Of a DNA stretch of 36,591 bases, positions 23,945 through 32,973 are shown piece by piece. Location: positions 1 through 36,591 of the forward strand of contig NZ_JACJQL010000057.1 in the NCBI RefSeq assembly GCF_014696625.1. Direction: 5' to 3'. Made by a program: the position numbers and the translations under genes. Source of the DNA: Nostoc parmelioides FACHB-3921. Lineage in GTDB: Bacteria; Cyanobacteriota; Cyanobacteriia; Cyanobacteriales; Nostocaceae. Within the stretch, counting starts at the first letter, position 1. Each line of letters starts with the position of its first letter. A model generated the notes under the pieces. It was not told where the DNA came from, searched no databases, and saw only the letters and a list, made by a program, of their open reading frames with translations.

Positions 23945-25294
23945 ATGAGACTAAACGAATGGATTAATAACAAATTTATACAATCCATTTCCACTCCCAT
24001 AGAAGCTGAAAATACGTCAACGCCAAAAACTCAACAGTCCATCAAGTTATCCGTAATTACTCAGTTTTTTCCTCCAGATTATGCTCCTACAGGGCAGTTG
24101 ATCGAAGAACTCGTGAAACAGTTAGGACAACAGGGAGTGAATGTTGAGGTATTTACGAGTCAGCCTGGTTATGCCTTTCAATCTCAGACGGCTCCAGCAG
24201 TTGAATGGGTGGATAGGATAAGAATCCAGCGATCGCGCACTGCTCAACTTTGGTCAGGTAGAATTCGTGGTAAAGCTGTGAATGGTGTTTTGTATACACT
24301 ACGTGCCTTACTACATATTCTCAAAGCTTGGCGGCGTAACAATATATTATTAGTCACTACAGCCCCACCTTTTTTGCCAATTATAGGATATTTGGCTTAC
24401 TTGCTATTCCGGTTACCTTATGTCTGCGTACTCTACGACTTATACCCAGATATTGCGATCGCGTTGGGGGTAGTTTCCAAACGTAGCTTGGTCGTGCGTT
24501 TGTGGAATGCAATGAACAGACAGGTTTGGCTGAATGCCAAAGGTATTGTGGTACTCAGCCCGGCGATGAAGCAAAAGATAGTGGCACATTGTCCAGAGGT
24601 GACTGACAAAATTTCGGTGATACATAGCTGGGCTAATCCGGAAGCGATCGTACCGATTCCTAAGTCAGAAAACTGGTTTGCCCACGAGTACGGTTTAGTT
24701 AATAAGTTTACCGTGCTTTACTCTGGGAACATGGGTCGTTGTCATGATATCGACACCATGCTGGAAGCGGCAAAGCTATTGCAGAATGAACCAATTCAGT
24801 TTGTTTGTATTGGTGGCGGTGCCAAACGTGAAGAATTAATCAGGGAGGTAGATAAGTTAGGGCTAAATAATTTTACATTCTTACCTTATCAAGATAAGCA
24901 AGTGTTGCCTTATTCCTTAACAGCCTGCGATTTATCATTGGTGAGTGTAGATGCAACTACAGAGGGTTTAGTTGTACCTAGCAAACTTTACTCAGCCTTA
25001 GCTTCTGGACGACCAATTGCTGTTATCTGCTCCCAATCTTCATACCTGAGAGAAATGATGGCTGAAGCTAAATGTGGTGGCTCATTTGAGAATGGCGACA
25101 GTCAAGGTCTTGCACAGTTTATTCGTTTTCTCAGCCGTGATACCCAAATAGGTGAGGATATGGGCAAGGCAGGTCGTCAGTATATGCGATCGCACTTCAC
25201 ACCCAAAGTTATATCTCAACAATACTTGCGAGTGTTGCAGCAGGCATTATTTTCTCATGAGGTAGTTCAGGTGTCTCGAAGCAATGTAAAGTAG
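23945..25294 (+). CDS. GT4 family glycosyltransferase (WbuB-like)
   Basis: The 449-aa GT-B enzyme has an N-terminal lobe beginning LSVITQFFPPDYAPTGQLIE (about 35-54), which binds the acceptor. The C-terminal lobe has FTVLYSGNMGRCHDIDTMLE (about residue 255-275) and GLVVPSKLYSALASGRPI (about 340-360) for the nucleotide-sugar. The family transfers sugars from UDP- or GDP-sugar donors to polyprenyl-linked acceptors; WbuB is a UDP-L-FucNAc transferase. The ~34-residue polar extension before the first strand is unusual. It is the first gene of the plus-strand polysaccharide cluster, downstream of a long gene-free region. Confidence 0.88.
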   Translation: MRLNEWINNKFIQSISTPIEAENTSTPKTQQSIKLSVITQFFPPDYAPTGQLIEELVKQLGQQGVNVEVFTSQPGYAFQSQTAPAVEWVDRIRIQRSRTAQLWSGRIRGKAVNGVLYTLRALLHILKAWRRNNILLVTTAPPFLPIIGYLAYLLFRLPYVCVLYDLYPDIAIALGVVSKRSLVVRLWNAMNRQVWLNAKGIVVLSPAMKQKIVAHCPEVTDKISVIHSWANPEAIVPIPKSENWFAHEYGLVNKFTVLYSGNMGRCHDIDTMLEAAKLLQNEPIQFVCIGGGAKREELIREVDKLGLNNFTFLPYQDKQVLPYSLTACDLSLVSVDATTEGLVVPSKLYSALASGRPIAVICSQSSYLREMMAEAKCGGSFENGDSQGLAQFIRFLSRDTQIGEDMGKAGRQYMRSHFTPKVISQQYLRVLQQALFSHEVVQVSRSNVK

Positions 25295-25630
25295 GCATAT
25301 TGGGGTTATTAAAGTTATATAATTTCCCAAAAATAGGAAATAAATAAAGCCACAAATGTTTAATTACATGGTATAAAACTATCATGAGACAAATACAAGA
25401 TTAAGAGCTTGGTTGGAATAGAATTTATTTCAATATTAATAAGTTCTTTATCTAGTAGATAAACTATTTTGTGAAATCACCAGAGTTGTAAAATAATAAC
25501 AACCAACTCATCATTTTAATTGAATATTTCGGCGATATTTTTAGGAGTTGGGCTTCGATGGTCTTATTGATCTCAGTCCCTCCAAGATAGCCTTCCTTGT
25601 TCATAGTTTTTGTCTATACAGGAGGTGGAA
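25295..25630. other. Intergenic region in the polysaccharide cluster
   Basis: 336 bp between two plus-strand genes, AT-rich. It holds an AGGAG at 25543-25547 followed by a ten-codon frame starting ATG at 25558 (MVLLISVPPR) that ends in TAG, possibly a leader peptide but too short to credit. A strong AGGAGG at 25620-25625 belongs to the next gene. No terminator is evident. Confidence 0.5.
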
Positions 25631-26059
25631 TTGCAGAGAAGGTGTGACCGAAATCGGAAGCGTTCTAAACGTAGGGCGATTTACTGTCCGATTCATGGCT
25701 GCTATTTTGATAGCGTTAGCCAGAAATATAAACTTTTTGCTGACCAAGCAGGTCAGTTACAGCAAAGAGGTATGAGTCGGCGCAATGCTTTAATGTTAGT
25801 AGCAAATCAAACAACAGTTGCTATAGAAGGAGAATGGCTAGAAGCTTTTTGGTGTGAAGAGTGCCAAGAAACCAAATGGTATCACGTTTGTAAATCAGGC
25901 GATCGCACCTATGAAATTTCCTTAGCACCGAGGGAACTATGGCAGCAAGTAACAGGGGTGATTCATTCTGAGGGTAATCCTTCCGTAAGTGAATTTACTC
26001 GTAGGAGTGCTAGGGATATTACCTATCAAGGTCTTAACGGTTTCCAATTTGTGACTTAA
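25631..26059 (+). CDS. Hypothetical protein with zinc-binding-type Cys/His motifs
   Basis: The start TTG at 25631 is preceded five bases earlier by the perfect ribosome site AGGAGG (25620-25625), so I place the start here and not at the TTG seven codons upstream. The 142-aa product opens with a very basic stretch (MQRRCDRNRKRSKRR). It has YCPIHGCYF (C19, H22, C24) and later WCEECQETKWYHVC (C75, C78, H85, C87), which together could bind one or two zinc ions. I do not recognise a named domain. It lies between a glycosyltransferase and the ABC exporter permease, 43 bp from the latter. A regulator or nucleic-acid-binding role is possible but not shown. Confidence 0.72.
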   Translation: MQRRCDRNRKRSKRRAIYCPIHGCYFDSVSQKYKLFADQAGQLQQRGMSRRNALMLVANQTTVAIEGEWLEAFWCEECQETKWYHVCKSGDRTYEISLAPRELWQQVTGVIHSEGNPSVSEFTRRSARDITYQGLNGFQFVT

Positions 26060-26102
26060 CTCTATCAAGTTGTTCAAGATATTAATCTTCAATCAATAAC
26101 CT

Positions 26103-26945
26103 ATGAGTAATACAGATATTAGCTCTAAGCAAGAGTTGGTGATTGAAGCTGGGCGCACCGAGCAGCAGTATTGGAAAGATATATGGCGTTATAGGGAGTT
26201 ATTTTATTTTCTCTCCTGGCGTGACATTTTGGTAAGGTATAAACAAACTGCGATCGGCATTGCTTGGGCATTAATTCGTCCATTTCTAACGATGGTAGTC
26301 TTTTCAGTCGTGTTTGGAAAGTTAGCACAATTACCTTCCCAGGGTGCGCCCTATCCGATTTTAGTATTTTCCGCAATGTTACCTTGGCAATTTTTTGCTA
26401 ACTCTCTTTCGGAGTGCAGCAATAGTTTGATAGGTAATGCTAATTTAATTTCCAAAGTATATTTTCCTCGCCTAATTGTCCCTACCAGTGCAGTGGTAGT
26501 TAGCTTTGTAGACTTTATGATTTCGGGGATAATTTTACTAGGATTAATGGCTTGGTATAACTATATTCCAACTTGGCGAATTTTCACCTTACCATTTTTT
26601 GTTGCTATTGCCTTTGCTGCGTCAATGGGTGCAGGATTATGGCTGGCTTCTTTAAATGTTAAATATAGAGATTTCCGTTATATTGTCCCGTTTATTGTGC
26701 AGTTTGGATTATACATATCACCAGTAGGATTTAGTAGTACCATAGTTCCCCAACAGTGGCGATTTATCTACTCCTTAAACCCAATAGTTGGCGTAATTGA
26801 TGGTTTTCGTTGGGCAATTTTAGGTGGAGAATCAAACTTATATTTACCCGGATTTTTGCTTTCTTTGGGCTTAGTATTTCTATTATTTATCAGTGGAATT
26901 TGGTACTTCCGTAAAATGGAACGGACATTTGCAGATGTGATCTAA
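26103..26945 (+). CDS. wzm: ABC-2 type polysaccharide export permease (Wzm-like)
   Basis: The 280-aa inner-membrane protein has about six hydrophobic helices and the family start YRELFYFLSWRDILVRYKQT (about 28-47), followed by AIGIAWALIRPFLTM. It is the channel of an ABC exporter moving undecaprenyl-linked O-antigen or capsule chains across the membrane. Its ATPase (Wzt-like) is encoded at 27856-29127, with a Uma2 gene in between, which is an unusual arrangement. The symbol is a role label; the chain exported is unknown. Start ATG at 26103. Confidence 0.88.
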   Translation: MSNTDISSKQELVIEAGRTEQQYWKDIWRYRELFYFLSWRDILVRYKQTAIGIAWALIRPFLTMVVFSVVFGKLAQLPSQGAPYPILVFSAMLPWQFFANSLSECSNSLIGNANLISKVYFPRLIVPTSAVVVSFVDFMISGIILLGLMAWYNYIPTWRIFTLPFFVAIAFAASMGAGLWLASLNVKYRDFRYIVPFIVQFGLYISPVGFSSTIVPQQWRFIYSLNPIVGVIDGFRWAILGGESNLYLPGFLLSLGLVFLLFISGIWYFRKMERTFADVI

Positions 26946-27019
26946 TTCTCAAGATAACCGTCTGAACTCACCACCCCTCACTTACAATAAGGTAGATAAT
27001 TCTGGCAATCAAAACTGGT

Positions 27020-27757
27020 ATGTACCAAACTGACCCACCTCTTCCCCCCAGTGAAGTCCTACCGACAATGTACGACCTTCCCAGCGAAGACCCAGAGGAG
27101 TCTGGTTTGCCCGACGAATTTCACGACTTTCAACCCCAACTTTTGCGGGAAACCTGCCAACCACTAACTTACCCGACTGGAGAAATATTCATTGGTACAG
27201 ACTTAAATTTATATTACGATGCTCGCAATCGCTTATGGCATAAAAGACCGGATTGGTTTTTAGTATTAGGTGTATCTCGCGCTCAACAACAACAAGAAAT
27301 GCGTCTCAGCTATGTTGTTTGGCAAGAAGCAGTTGCACCATTTTTAGTAGTAGAATTACTCTCACCAGGTATAGAAGCAGAAGATTTGGGGCAAACATTA
27401 AGGGATGCCAACAAACCTCCGACAAAATGGCAAGTGTATGAACAGAATTTACGCATTCCTTATTACGTTGTGTTTGACCGCTACCAAAATTTGTTGCGGG
27501 TGTTTGAATTAACAGGAATGCGATATCAAGCAGTAGCAATTTCAGAGCCGAAATTTTGGTTTGAGGAATTGCAGTTAGGTTTGGGTGTTTGGCAGGGACA
27601 GTATCAACAAACAGAAGGTTTATGGCTGCGTTGGTATGATGTTGCAGGTAATTGGATTCCCACTTTAGAGGAACGAGCCGAACAAGAACGGCAACGGGCG
27701 GAACGATTGGCTCAAAGATTGCGAGCGATCGGTGTAGACCCAGATACTTTAGAGTAA
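27020..27757 (+). CDS. Uma2-family (DUF820) protein inside the ABC exporter locus
   Basis: The 245-aa protein has the Uma2 pattern RPDWFLVLGVS (about 74-84, Asp of the active site), FLVVELLSPGIE (about 107-118), and IPYYVVFDRYQN (about 148-159). A charged helical tail follows (LEERAEQERQRAERLAQRLR, about 218-237). The motif set predicts a PD-(D/E)xK-like fold. The lysine-containing NKPPTKWQVYEQ stretch lies between the acidic strand and the last strand. Its gene lies between wzm (74 bp before) and wzt (98 bp after), all in one direction. A paralogue is at 9516-10154. Function in export is not expected from the family, so this may be a chance insertion. Confidence 0.88.
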   Translation: MYQTDPPLPPSEVLPTMYDLPSEDPEESGLPDEFHDFQPQLLRETCQPLTYPTGEIFIGTDLNLYYDARNRLWHKRPDWFLVLGVSRAQQQQEMRLSYVVWQEAVAPFLVVELLSPGIEAEDLGQTLRDANKPPTKWQVYEQNLRIPYYVVFDRYQNLLRVFELTGMRYQAVAISEPKFWFEELQLGLGVWQGQYQQTEGLWLRWYDVAGNWIPTLEERAEQERQRAERLAQRLRAIGVDPDTLE

Positions 27758-27855
27758 TTTAAGGATTCGCACCGATAAGTTTTGTGATAAATGTGCGCTC
27801 AATTAAAATCCTATTTATTAACAAACGAATATATTAACTGATATATACAAACCTT

Positions 27856-29127
27856 ATGTCTGACACTGTAATTCGGGTAGAAAATCTAGGTAAAAAATAT
27901 ATTATTGGGCATCAAACCCAAGAAAGATACACTGCACTAAGAGACGTGATAGCTAATGGTGCTAAAGGTTTATTTAAATCATTCCGAAATCCAAAATTTA
28001 AACCTGTAAATTATCAAGAAGAGTTTTGGGCATTAAAAGATGTCTCATTTGAGATTAAGCAAGGTGATAGAGTTGGAATTATTGGACGCAACGGGGCAGG
28101 AAAATCTACGCTGTTGAAAATTCTCAGCCGGATTACTGAACCTACGCAAGGAAGCATCAAAATTAAGGGAAGAGTTGCTAGTTTGTTAGAAGTAGGTACT
28201 GGATTTCATCCAGAGTTGACTGGTAGAGAGAATATATATCTCAATGGTGCAATTCTGGGAATGAGTAGGATAGATATTAAGCGTAAATTTGATGAAATTG
28301 TAGCGTTTGCTGAGGTAGAAAAGTTTTTAGATACACCTGTGAAGCGGTATTCTTCAGGGATGTATGTGCGCTTGGCCTTTGCGGTGGCGGCACATTTAGA
28401 GCCGGAGATTTTGATTGTGGATGAGGTGTTGGCGGTGGGGGATGCTCAGTTTCAGAAGAAGTGTTTGGGGAAGATGGAGGATGTCAGTAATGAGGGAAGA
28501 ACTGTAATTTTTGTCAGTCATCAAATGAGTGCAATTCAATCATTATGCACTCGTGGAATTCTTCTTAAATCAGGAAATTTATATTTGGATAGTAGTTCTC
28601 AAGAAGCTATAAATGTATATTTAGAACAAGCGTATACTTTAGCAGATGATATACCCCTTGCTGAGAGGAAAGACCGTGGAGGCTCTGGCAAAGTAAGAGC
28701 ATATAGTATTCAAATATTAAATATAGAAGGAAATGAAGTTTCTTCACTACAATCAGGAAAAGATTACAGCTTTAAAGTTGGATACTTTAATCAAACCAAT
28801 GAATACCTTAATGATGTAGTTGTTAGCCTTGATATATTTGATGATAAAAGTAATAGAGTTTTATTATTTAGAACTAATTTTACAAATAGTAATTTAAATC
28901 TAGATAATAAATCTGGCTATATTCTTTGTAATATAGAAAATTTACCCTTGGCTAAGGGATCTTATAGGCTTGCCATCTTTTTTTCACATGCTGATGCAGA
29001 AACGCTGGATTATATTGAAGATGCTGTAAATATAACTGTCGATGGAGGTGATTTTTTTGGTACAGGTAGTGAAGGATTACCAAGCCATTGCAAGATATTA
29101 GCTACAACTAAATGGTCTAAAATTTAG
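27856..29127 (+). CDS. wzt: ABC exporter ATPase with C-terminal carbohydrate-binding-like domain (Wzt-like)
   Basis: The 423-aa protein drives polysaccharide export. The nucleotide-binding domain has Walker A GRNGAGKSTLL (K83), signature YSSGMYVRLAF (Y165-F175), and Walker B LIVDEVLAVGD (D189, E190). The unusual early segment (HQTQERYTALRDVIANGAKG) is typical of this subfamily. Residues about 265-423 form a beta-rich extension of the Wzt C-terminal kind, which in O-antigen exporters reads the non-reducing-end cap of the chain. Hence export may depend on a terminal modification, for instance by the methyltransferase encoded at 30141. Paired with the permease at 26103. Confidence 0.9.
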   Translation: MSDTVIRVENLGKKYIIGHQTQERYTALRDVIANGAKGLFKSFRNPKFKPVNYQEEFWALKDVSFEIKQGDRVGIIGRNGAGKSTLLKILSRITEPTQGSIKIKGRVASLLEVGTGFHPELTGRENIYLNGAILGMSRIDIKRKFDEIVAFAEVEKFLDTPVKRYSSGMYVRLAFAVAAHLEPEILIVDEVLAVGDAQFQKKCLGKMEDVSNEGRTVIFVSHQMSAIQSLCTRGILLKSGNLYLDSSSQEAINVYLEQAYTLADDIPLAERKDRGGSGKVRAYSIQILNIEGNEVSSLQSGKDYSFKVGYFNQTNEYLNDVVVSLDIFDDKSNRVLLFRTNFTNSNLNLDNKSGYILCNIENLPLAKGSYRLAIFFSHADAETLDYIEDAVNITVDGGDFFGTGSEGLPSHCKILATTKWSKI

Positions 29128-29236
29128 AATAAAAGAATTGCTTTGTATCGAGTGTTAACGTATAGATATCAATAGATATTATAAGTCCTGATTTATAAAA
29201 ATTGAAAAATTATTTACTGATTTTATTATTAACATT

Positions 29237-30139
29237 ATGGCTCTATTAACCCCTGTAGCCTTCTTTATCTTTAATCGCCCTGACCTAACTGCTCAAGTTT
29301 TTGAAGCAATCCGTCAAGCCAAGCCACACAAGCTTTTAGTTGTTGCAGATGGCGCTCGTTTTCCTGAAGAAGAAGAGAAGTGCTTGAAGACAAGGCAAGT
29401 GATTAAAAATGTTGATTGGGATTGTGAAGTCTTAACAAACTTTTCAGATACAAATTTAGGGTGTAAATATCGCGTTTCTAGTGGTTTAGACTGGGTATTT
29501 TCTCAAGTTGAAAAAGCTATTATATTAGAGGATGATTGTCTGCCAGAACCTAGTTTTTTTGCTTTCTGTGAAGAACTACTAGAATATTATTACAACCATG
29601 AACAAATCATGCATCTTGCCGGAACAAATCTTATTCCTCAACCTCATTTAAACACAAGCTTTTTATTTTCTAGACTTGTACCTATTTGGGGATGGGCAAC
29701 TTGGAGACGGGCATGGAATCACTATGATATTGAGATGAAATTATGGAATAAATACAAAACAGAAAATGATATTTACTACTTTGGTAAACAAGCTAATAAT
29801 GTGTATAACGTCTTTGAGTCTAATTACCTTAATCAAATAGATTCTTGGGATGGTCAATGGGCTTTTAATTGTGTAGCTAATCAAGGATTAACCATTATTC
29901 CCAAAATAAATTTAATTAAAAATATAGGTTTTCGAGAAGATGGTACTCATACAAAAGCTGCGAGTCATATTTGTTCTATACCTGTTCAATCTATAGATTT
30001 ACCACTAATTAAACCTTTAGAAACCATACCTAATAAAGAATTCGATGAGAAGTTTCTAGAATTTTCAAATAGACCAAATCCTCCATCTTTGACAAAATCC
30101 TTAAAAAATCTAGTTAAGAACTGGATTAAAAAATATTAA
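29237..30139 (+). CDS. GT-A type glycosyltransferase (HlpA-like)
   Basis: The 300-aa protein has a nucleotide-sugar fold with FFIFNRPDLTAQVFEAIRQ near the N-terminus, HKLLVVADGAR, and the metal-binding EDD motif in ILEDDCLPEPSFF (E98, D99, D100). WGWATWRRAW (about 152-161) is typical of a cyanobacterial/bacterial family often labelled HlpA or hemolysin activation protein, which are glycosyltransferases. Donor and acceptor are unknown. A 109-bp AT-rich gap separates it from wzt, and only one base separates it from the methyltransferase gene, so those two likely share a transcript. Confidence 0.8.
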   Translation: MALLTPVAFFIFNRPDLTAQVFEAIRQAKPHKLLVVADGARFPEEEEKCLKTRQVIKNVDWDCEVLTNFSDTNLGCKYRVSSGLDWVFSQVEKAIILEDDCLPEPSFFAFCEELLEYYYNHEQIMHLAGTNLIPQPHLNTSFLFSRLVPIWGWATWRRAWNHYDIEMKLWNKYKTENDIYYFGKQANNVYNVFESNYLNQIDSWDGQWAFNCVANQGLTIIPKINLIKNIGFREDGTHTKAASHICSIPVQSIDLPLIKPLETIPNKEFDEKFLEFSNRPNPPSLTKSLKNLVKNWIKKY

Positions 30140-30140
30140 A

Positions 30141-30914
30141 ATGGAAATGAACACAGAGAAAATCGACTATACACGCCATTACAAAAAGTGGCACTCTGAT
30201 ACCCCTGAACATATTCAGGCAATGAAGCATTATTCTCAGGGATTACTCATACCATTTCTGCCTACCAACAAAGAAATTTCCATCCTGGAAGTTGGTTGTG
30301 GAATGGGATTTGCTATGTTAGCACTTCAGGATTTGGGCTATATCAATCATGAGGGAATAGACATTGATTACGGACAAGTTCAATCTTGTCTACAAAAAGG
30401 ACTTAATGTTACTCAAGTAAAAGACTCTACTGCTTATTTGAATAGTCATAAAAATCAATATGATTTGATCATTGCACTAGATGTGATTGAACATATTCCT
30501 CAGGAAGGGCAGCTAGATTTCGTAAAAGGAATGTGCAAAGCACTAAAACCAGATGGTCAAATCATTTGTACAGTTCCCAATGCCAATTCAGGTTTAGCTA
30601 GTCGTTGGCGTTATATTGACTGGACTCATTATCTTAGCTTCACAGAACATAGCCTAGATTTCTTACTATATAATGCAGGCTTTCAAAGCATTGAAGTTGT
30701 TCCAACTGAGTTTTTTCATCCACCCAATTTTAGATTGTTTTTTAGTCGTTCAATCTTTAGAAGTTGGTTTTGGAAGAGTATTTTACAATGGACAATTTTT
30801 CGCTTTATACGTGGGTTCCGTAGGCTAGAAATGATTGGTGAACTTGGATGGGAGCAGGGCATTAGTGTGCCACTTTCTTTAAATTTATTAGCTAGAGGGA
30901 GTAAGCAACCATGA
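30141..30914 (+). CDS. Class I SAM-dependent methyltransferase
   Basis: The 257-aa protein has motif I ILEVGCGMGFAM (about 48-59), an acidic residue on the second strand (GIDIDYGQV), and motif IV IIALDVIEHIPQEGQ (about 111-125). The pattern is that of a Methyltransf_11/23 domain using S-adenosylmethionine. In this cluster it would methylate a sugar or lipid-linked intermediate; in O-antigen systems terminal methylation can stop chain growth and act as the export signal. The start could be M1 or M3. The last four bases overlap the start of the HAD gene (ATGA). Confidence 0.87.
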   Translation: MEMNTEKIDYTRHYKKWHSDTPEHIQAMKHYSQGLLIPFLPTNKEISILEVGCGMGFAMLALQDLGYINHEGIDIDYGQVQSCLQKGLNVTQVKDSTAYLNSHKNQYDLIIALDVIEHIPQEGQLDFVKGMCKALKPDGQIICTVPNANSGLASRWRYIDWTHYLSFTEHSLDFLLYNAGFQSIEVVPTEFFHPPNFRLFFSRSIFRSWFWKSILQWTIFRFIRGFRRLEMIGELGWEQGISVPLSLNLLARGSKQP

Positions 30915-32902
30915 AAAATAATGTTTACTCCTTTGATGTGTTTGATACAGTCTTAGTTCGCAAGTGGGCAAAACCAACTGATTTATTTTTGGAACTAGGT
31001 TCTATACTTTTGCAAGCTGAACTTATAAATATATCTGCAGAAAAGTGGAAAAATATTAGAGAATCAGCGGAAAGAGAAGCAAGAAGCAGAAGTGTTTCTG
31101 GTGAAGTGACTCTAATTCAAATTTATGAAGTGCTTGCCCAGAATTTAGGCTGGACAAGCACTGAAATTGAACATTCAATAAATGCTGAAGTTGAATTAGA
31201 ATTTACTAGTCTTTACCCCGTTAAAGAAACTCAGCAGAAAATTCAACATCTGCACCAAGATGGTCAGCGAGTTATCTATCTTTCTGATATGTACCTATCT
31301 TCAGAGGTGATTAGGCGTTTTCTCAAACATCATCAAATATGGCAAGAGGGAGACATACTCTATGTTTCTTCAGAGTTCAATGTTAATAAAGCGTCAGGAA
31401 AACTATTTGAAATTTCTTTAATTAAGGAAGGAGTTAAAGCTTCTCAATTAGTACATCTGGGTGATAACAATTATTCAGATGTAAAGATGCCCAGGAAGCT
31501 TGGCATTCAGGCTCAACACTTTAATGAAACTCAGCTTAATCGCTACGAGCAAATTTTAGCAAACTCTCAAGACCTGCCGTTGAAGTTTCGTTCTCTTTTA
31601 GCAGGTACAAGTCGCCTCTGTCGTCTTCAAAACCCAGAAACTAATCCTCATAATCGTGTTATTTGGGATACCGCAGCTAATGTCATTGCTCCTGTTCTGT
31701 TTGGTTTTGTTCATTGGTGCTTATCACAAGCACAATCAAAGGGGATTCAAAGGCTCTATTTTGTAGCGCGAGATGGACAAATTTTACTCAAGATAGCTCA
31801 GATTATTTGTGAAAGTTGGAACTACACCATTGACTGTAGATATTTATATGGTTCACGCCAAGCATGGCACTTTCCAGCTATTACAGAAATTGGTGAAACT
31901 GAACTAGATTGGATATTTGATCCAACCCAATTTCTATCTGTACAATCTGTTTGTGAGCGTGTTAATTTAAAGCCTGAACAAATTTCAGAGATTTTAGAAA
32001 GTAATGGGTTTTCAAAAGATATATGGCAAAAAAACCTTAATAATCAGCAGCGTTCTTTGCTTAAACAGATATTCAAGCAGCAGGAAGTGATTCAGTTAAT
32101 TATAGATACTGCTGCCACCTATCGTGAACAGGCGATTGGATATTTTAAGCAAGAAGGATTAGCAGATGAAATACCATTTGTAATTGTAGATATCGGTTGG
32201 AATGGTAGATTACAACGTTCTCTCAGTAAACTATTGAATATTGCTGATATGTATCCTGCCTATGGGCTGTACGGTTTTTATTTCGGATTGTCAAGAAAAC
32301 TCAAAGCCTTTCCAGAGGATTGCTTATTTGCGTATTTCTCAGATGTTGATTCTCCTTCAGAAAGAGATAATTTATGTCACAGGGCTTTGTTGGAATTATT
32401 TGTTGCAGCAGATCACGGTGGAACAATTAGATTTGAGTCCCAAAATGGAGTTTTTACGCCTATCTTACGCAGTAAAGATAATAATAAAGCATTGGAATGG
32501 GGATTATTAGTTCAGCAGTCTTCTATTAAACATTATGCCCAGATAATAACAAAATGTATAAAATACACGGATTTGGACATAAATGCTTTGCTCAAAGCAT
32601 CAGAGAAAGTATTGAAAGAATTTGTTCTCTTGCCTAACTTAAAAGAATCTGATGTTTTTGGTTCTTTCATATTTGCTGAAGATCAGACAGAAAATGTTCT
32701 GTATGAACTAGCTCCTCCATACAAATTATTTGATTTATGGAATCTATTTCTCTATGCTCGTCATCCACATCATAATGTATGGCTCCCGGCCTCATCAAAA
32801 CGAACTAATTATTTTATCAAGCTTATAATTCACAGTAAAATATTAACAATTACATCAAAAATAAGAAGTTTGATGAGTAGATTTAATAAAATATTGTTGT
32901 AA
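30911..32902 (+). CDS. HAD-superfamily protein with large C-terminal domain (COG5610-like)
   Basis: The 663-aa protein has a HAD fold in the first ~215 residues. Motif I is SFDVFDTVLVRK with nucleophile D9; the usual second Asp is replaced as in dehalogenase-type enzymes. Motif II is IYLSDMYLSS, motif III lies in NVNKASGK, and motif IV is LGDNNYSDVK. About 450 further residues have RLYFVARDGQILLKIAQI (about 285-302) and IVDIGWNGRLQRSL (about 427-440). Proteins of this build (COG5610) occur in polysaccharide clusters; their reaction is not established. A phosphatase or glycan-modifying role is inference. Start overlaps the methyltransferase stop by four bases, so the two are coupled. Confidence 0.8.
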   Translation: MKNNVYSFDVFDTVLVRKWAKPTDLFLELGSILLQAELINISAEKWKNIRESAEREARSRSVSGEVTLIQIYEVLAQNLGWTSTEIEHSINAEVELEFTSLYPVKETQQKIQHLHQDGQRVIYLSDMYLSSEVIRRFLKHHQIWQEGDILYVSSEFNVNKASGKLFEISLIKEGVKASQLVHLGDNNYSDVKMPRKLGIQAQHFNETQLNRYEQILANSQDLPLKFRSLLAGTSRLCRLQNPETNPHNRVIWDTAANVIAPVLFGFVHWCLSQAQSKGIQRLYFVARDGQILLKIAQIICESWNYTIDCRYLYGSRQAWHFPAITEIGETELDWIFDPTQFLSVQSVCERVNLKPEQISEILESNGFSKDIWQKNLNNQQRSLLKQIFKQQEVIQLIIDTAATYREQAIGYFKQEGLADEIPFVIVDIGWNGRLQRSLSKLLNIADMYPAYGLYGFYFGLSRKLKAFPEDCLFAYFSDVDSPSERDNLCHRALLELFVAADHGGTIRFESQNGVFTPILRSKDNNKALEWGLLVQQSSIKHYAQIITKCIKYTDLDINALLKASEKVLKEFVLLPNLKESDVFGSFIFAEDQTENVLYELAPPYKLFDLWNLFLYARHPHHNVWLPASSKRTNYFIKLIIHSKILTITSKIRSLMSRFNKILL

Positions 32903-32973
32903 TTAATACATTGGCAAAAAGTTAATGTTATCAGACCATTTTTATAAAAAAATCAGGGTGTGAAGCTGTTAGT

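Noticed and set aside
25548..25775. 75-codon frame starting TTG at 25548
   Set aside because: Overlaps the better supported zinc-motif gene in another frame, which has a perfect ribosome site.
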